This document shows positions 60,707 to 64,000 of a DNA stretch of 64,000 nucleotides, in pieces (position 1 is the stretch's first letter; each line of letters opens with the position of its first letter). Position numbers and translations under genes: made by a program. Source of the stretch: an uncultured Bacteroidota bacterium (GTDB lineage: Bacteria; Bacteroidota; Bacteroidia; B-17B0; Aurantibacillaceae); the NCBI GenBank assembly GCA_937873155.1, contig CALMVZ010000013.1:248001-312000 (forward strand), given 5' to 3'. The notes beneath the pieces are model-generated. The model was not told where the DNA came from. It worked only from the letters and a program-made list of their open reading frames with translations, and did not search any database.

Positions 60707-62398
60707 TTATTTAACCAGCATGATCTTTGTTGTTTTAAGGATATCCTCGTATTTTACTCTTACTATATACATTGCTGATGCAAGTGAGCTTGAAGAAAGG
60801 TCTAATTCTTCAATTCCTTTGTGAAAATTGGCTTTTTTCTCCATAACCAATCTTCCCTGCATATCAAAAACTTCCATTCCATATTCTCTTTCCTCGTTGT
60901 TGTTCTTGTTCAACTGGATCTTGATCTTATTTTGAGTGGGGTTTGGATAAGCTTTCGCGATCTCAAATTCAGGCCCTGATTCTTCACCGTTATTAACAGC
61001 TACACCTGTTGCAAGGTATTGCGTCATAGTCGGAGGCTGGTTATTGGCAGCGTGAGTATTAAGAGAATATTCATATTTCTTAATTAGCTGGCCCGATGGA
61101 CTAAAAACAAGTAATACAGTTGACTGACTTTGGATCATATCAGTGTATTCAACATTTACGTTTGCATTTATATTGATATTTAATGCCGCTGTTGCAGTCA
61201 TTGCACTTGTGTTTAATTTCACTTTATAATTATAACCCGCTGCCTGGTCCTGGTTTAAGATCATAACAGCGATCTGTTGTCCGTTGTTGCTGCCGAAGGA
61301 TTTTACACTCGTTTTATTAGTAGTACCATTCACAAAATTACCTTTGAAATTATCAGCCATCATTTTAAAATGGTAATAAGAAGGTTTCTTGTTATTGTTC
61401 GAAGGCTCAATGTAGCCAATGTTCGTATTAGCTCCTCCGCCACCTTCCTGTACACTCCAGAAGTTAACGAAATCAACACCTTGTTTCAACGATACTGCCA
61501 TCATCTCAGCCCAGTATTGTCCGCCAATAAAACTGCTCGCACCTACACCCCATAAATTATCACCGGGAGCATTTTGCCATCCGATATTTGCTTCAGTAAT
61601 TGCAGTTTTTAACTTTGACGAACCGCTTCTTCCGTGTGCGGTATTACAAGCGGCAACACGTGTATTCAAATAGATCAGGTTATCCTGCAATCCGCCCGGT
61701 TGTGTTAATTTTGAAATAACCTGGTTCCTGTTCTGTGAACCGTCAAAACCATAAGAGTGGAATGAAATGATGTCAAGATAAAATCTGCCATTAGCATCTC
61801 TGCCTGTAACGTCATCCGGACCGTTAGGAGTAGTTAAACCGTTAATTATATTCTGGTTGAACCACGCAGTTTCAGGTCCCATAATGAGAATTGTAGGATC
61901 CACATTTTTCATCGCAGTTGCAAAAGCTTTAACGTAAGCTGCCACTTGTGATGAATTTGTGTAAGCATAACCAAGATCCGGTTCATTACCGATACTCCAG
62001 TACTTAACGTTTCTGCCGCTGGTGATATTAATGAACTTAACAAGATCAGCAGCTTGTTGTGCCGTGAACTTCCATTTATCAAAAGGCACCTGGAGGGTAG
62101 GCTCCATACCGTTAGAACGGATAGCATCGATCATTTTAAGGAATTGGGTTTTAGTTGGCATTTCCCTGTCAGCACCAATACCGCCAAAACGGATGAAATG
62201 CGGATTACTTGCTTTAATGTCCGGCCATAACTGGTGCAATTTACCGCCATAGTATGTTTTACCAATAGAATCCGGCATCCATGCATTCTGGCCGAAGAAA
62301 TGCGGAGATATAGCCTGGGCATTTATAATTCCTGCTTTGAATAAAAAGCCTGCTGCGATGATCAAACTTAACTTTAATGATCTTATTATGTTTTTCAT
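60707..62398 (-). CDS. Clan-A glycoside hydrolase with T9SS type A sorting domain
   Basis: A 563-residue secreted enzyme with a signal peptide (about 1-28, ending NAQ). The TIM barrel resembles GH39/GH51-type arabinofuranosidases and related enzymes: RFGGIGADREMP, then YWSIGNEPDLG with acid/base Glu139, DIISFHSYG, and AITEANIGW with nucleophile Glu269, then NFWSVQEGGG. A beta-sandwich follows (about 340-450), and the last ~80 residues are a T9SS type A domain (YPNPTQNKIKI, MEVFDMQGRLVMEK, ASAMYIVRVKY). The exact family and substrate are not certain. Confidence 0.88.
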   Translation of the reverse strand: MKNIIRSLKLSLIIAAGFLFKAGIINAQAISPHFFGQNAWMPDSIGKTYYGGKLHQLWPDIKASNPHFIRFGGIGADREMPTKTQFLKMIDAIRSNGMEPTLQVPFDKWKFTAQQAADLVKFINITSGRNVKYWSIGNEPDLGYAYTNSSQVAAYVKAFATAMKNVDPTILIMGPETAWFNQNIINGLTTPNGPDDVTGRDANGRFYLDIISFHSYGFDGSQNRNQVISKLTQPGGLQDNLIYLNTRVAACNTAHGRSGSSKLKTAITEANIGWQNAPGDNLWGVGASSFIGGQYWAEMMAVSLKQGVDFVNFWSVQEGGGGANTNIGYIEPSNNNKKPSYYHFKMMADNFKGNFVNGTTNKTSVKSFGSNNGQQIAVMILNQDQAAGYNYKVKLNTSAMTATAALNININANVNVEYTDMIQSQSTVLLVFSPSGQLIKKYEYSLNTHAANNQPPTMTQYLATGVAVNNGEESGPEFEIAKAYPNPTQNKIKIQLNKNNNEEREYGMEVFDMQGRLVMEKKANFHKGIEELDLSSSSLASAMYIVRVKYEDILKTTKIMLVK

Positions 62399-62867
62399 GT
62401 TTTTGTCTTTTTAAATTAGTATTTACTCTTTTTAACTTTTACTGTCAGTAATCTTTGAGCCTTTCTTCAACCATTCCTGGCTATCTTTTTTGCCCGTTTG
62501 GCTATTGACGATTACGTTTACGCATATACTTTTTTAAGGTTGTTGAATTAACAGAATCTTAACAGTTCCCACCAATGTTTTTCAGGCGTACAGCTATTTT
62601 TTTCAGGCTTTCACCAATGAGAATCTCAAATCGGGAATGCTTCTTAAAGTGGTGTTAAAAAATGTAATTTATCTGAAACCTTTTTCACGAATGAAAAAGC
62701 AAAGTTGTATTTATGCAAATTTCTGTAAGCATTTCTTTTTTCTGCTTCTGGCGAGGCAAAACAGAATTTGAACGAAAACAGAAATCGCTCACTTGCATCG
62801 AAAGTATCTTTACCATTAACGTTTGAAAATATTCCCGTAACGTGAAACAAATTTTAAAAAATGTACT
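62399..62867. other. 469-bp intergenic region between divergent genes
   Basis: I see no convincing gene. Small minus frames at 62644-62939 lack domain character. It must hold the promoters for both flanking genes; a TTG followed 21 bp later by taacgtttg (near 62817-62825) is a weak promoter candidate for the DksA-like gene. Confidence 0.5.
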
Positions 62868-63314
62868 ATGGAAAACCGACAACTTAACTACAACAACAAA
62901 GACAACTCCAGCCAAATGCCATTGATCCGAGAACAACATGTTGTGCGTTATTCGGATGCTGAATTGAATGAATTCAAAGAATTGATCACTGAAAAACTGA
63001 ACAGGTCAAAAAACGAATATGAATTGTTGAAAGAGATCCTTTCACATAAAAGTGATAATGGCATCAATGATACTTTACCTGCATTTAATCTTATAGAAGA
63101 TGCTTCTGATGCAACGGCAAAAGAAGATATGTCGAACCAGGCGATGCGTTTGTTGAAGTATATGGAACACTTGAAGAATGCATTAATAAGAATTCAAAAC
63201 AAAACTTACGGTATATGCAGCGTAACAGGTGTACTGATCTCAAAAGAAAGATTAAGAAGCGTGCCGCATTCAACATTAAGTATGGACGCTAAATTGGGGA
63301 TAAAAAATAAGTAA
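62868..63314 (+). CDS. TraR/DksA family protein with degenerate zinc finger
   Basis: A 148-residue protein. A coiled-coil part (about 30-110: DAELNEFKELITEKLNRSKN, MRLLKYMEHLKNALIRIQNK) is followed by the DksA/TraR end YGICSVTGVLISKERLRSVPHST. Only one Cys (in YGIC) remains where classical DksA has four, a form I recall as usual in Bacteroidota. The family binds the RNA polymerase secondary channel and affects stringent control; here it is 18 bp upstream of a surface protein gene. Confidence 0.88.
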   Translation: MENRQLNYNNKDNSSQMPLIREQHVVRYSDAELNEFKELITEKLNRSKNEYELLKEILSHKSDNGINDTLPAFNLIEDASDATAKEDMSNQAMRLLKYMEHLKNALIRIQNKTYGICSVTGVLISKERLRSVPHSTLSMDAKLGIKNK

Positions 63315-63332
63315 GCATTAATCCATTATTAA

Positions 63333-64000
63333 ATGAAAAAAATAATTACTCTTTCTTGTTTATTCTTTTTTCTTGTTACGAGGTCGCAGGTCTTTTCAGG
63401 AGCTTCAGGACCTATACTAAATAATGGACAAGTCACTTTTTTTCCAATAGTTGTTTCAGGAGTCACTCCGGCACAAATAGATAGTACTTTTGGTTTAGAG
63501 CAGGTATGTTTTAGTATTTCGCATGCAAACGTTGCAGAGCTGGATCTTTTTCTTGTATCACCGGCAGGTACATTCATTCAATTGAATTCAGGAAGCAGTT
63601 CACAGGGCGGTACTGATTTTTTGAATACATGTTTAGATAGTAAGCCGGGTACAAGTATCACCACCGGTGCAGCACCTTATACCGGAACTTTCAGGCCTAT
63701 AGGTTATTTAGGTCGCTTCAACAAGGGACAACCGGCGAACGGAACGTGGAATTTAATTGTATTCGATCAAAACACTTCAGTTAATTCAGGCGTATTGCTC
63801 TCTTGCAGTATACAATTTGGAACTGCACCATCAAAACCTGTTGTATTTAGATCTTCCAATCTCCCGATCGTTTTTGTTAATACATCCCAGGTTATTGGTG
63901 AAACAAAAATAATGGCGACGATGGGAATTGTTGATAATGGCGCAAATAGAAATTATGTAACTGACGGATGGAATGCATACAATGGTAAAGCCGAAATAAA
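63333..64000 (+). CDS. P-domain/CotH-like secreted protein (3' end outside window)
   Basis: A signal peptide (MKKIITLSCLFFFLVTRSQ) is followed by a proprotein-convertase P-type beta-sandwich (about 25-165: FSISHANVAELDLFLVSPAG, then GQPANGTWNLIVFDQN). From about residue 175 the motif SNLPIVFVNTS, then KIMATMGIVDNG and NAYNGKAEI, matches the opening of CotH-kinase-like surface proteins. The protein continues beyond the window, so the kinase core and any T9SS sorting domain cannot be seen. Confidence 0.8.
   Translation, partial: MKKIITLSCLFFFLVTRSQVFSGASGPILNNGQVTFFPIVVSGVTPAQIDSTFGLEQVCFSISHANVAELDLFLVSPAGTFIQLNSGSSSQGGTDFLNTCLDSKPGTSITTGAAPYTGTFRPIGYLGRFNKGQPANGTWNLIVFDQNTSVNSGVLLSCSIQFGTAPSKPVVFRSSNLPIVFVNTSQVIGETKIMATMGIVDNGANRNYVTDGWNAYNGKAEI

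Noticed and set aside
62644-62939. Two overlapping minus-strand frames upstream of the DksA-like gene
   Set aside because: They have Phe/Lys-rich random-looking translations, no start signal, and overlap the start of a clear plus-strand gene.
1-64000. tRNA, rRNA, integrase or transposase genes marking an integrated island
   Set aside because: None was seen on either strand; the accessory look of 48.6-57.3 kb rests on gene content alone.

Overview
The window is from a low-GC member of the phylum Bacteroidota. The evidence is at least six secreted proteins ending in type IX secretion (T9SS) type A sorting domains, one giant adhesin ending in a gliding-type (type B) sorting domain, a PorP/SprF partner, several TAnnTTTG promoter boxes and many lipoproteins. 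The lineage below phylum cannot be fixed from the sequence. I saw no rRNA, tRNA, IS element, integrase or CRISPR array. All calls come from reading the sequence; none was checked against a database.

Layout. 1-15.2 kb (minus strand): two YwqK/MORN-like repeat proteins, an SBBP-propeller T9SS cargo, PorP/SprF and a 3548-residue adhesin built from 25 + 9 Ig-like repeats with a second-level repeat order. 15.3-24 kb: endonuclease III, then an ECF sigma factor with a membrane-anchored partner, a GldM-C-like secreted protein, an alpha-2-macroglobulin and a small basic protein. 24-31.3 kb: DUF2911/TPR protein, GH74/BNR-like T9SS propeller, DUF1801, TIGR03032, FG-GAP T9SS protein and a protein that is little more than a T9SS sorting domain. 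31.5-36.7 kb: a basic/acidic small-protein pair, an Omp85-like barrel protein, an Lmo0937-MCE lipid-transport pair, and an orphan Hpt with two orphan receiver proteins. 36.8-40.7 kb: PD40/OmpA-like protein, phosphohexomutase and DUF2383 protein. 40.7-48.5 kb: a covarying stem-loop repeat cluster, a second SBBP cargo, acyltransferase 3 with a partner, STAS + GT2 + small membrane protein, and an AraC-type regulator. 48.6-57.3 kb is an accessory-looking block: seven small minus-strand genes; a four-gene unit of a cysteine-tailed protein, a multi-pass membrane protein, a histidine kinase and a NarL-type regulator; a tiny winged-helix protein followed by three tandem genes made of five copies of one ~125-residue unit; and a possibly broken lipoprotein/thioredoxin gene. 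57.7-64 kb: GH57 + GT4 alpha-glucan genes, a clan-A glycosidase T9SS cargo, a DksA/TraR-like protein and the start of a P-domain/CotH-like surface protein.

How the parts connect. Much of the window is about the cell surface: adhesins, propellers and glycosidases exported by T9SS, plus two glycan-assembly loci. Two recurring intergenic signals stand out. TTACCGAA, always on the coding strand and mostly 50-95 bp upstream of start codons, precedes the MCE, receiver, PD40/OmpA, SBBP, acyltransferase and GT4/GH57 units, and suggests a shared regulator. GGGTG-AAAA-CACCC inverted repeats flank the membrane protein-kinase-regulator operon. The most promising undescribed candidates are that four-gene signalling unit with its operators, the winged-helix/five-unit-repeat locus with a 10-bp perfect palindrome, and the stem-loop repeat cluster with compensatory base changes.
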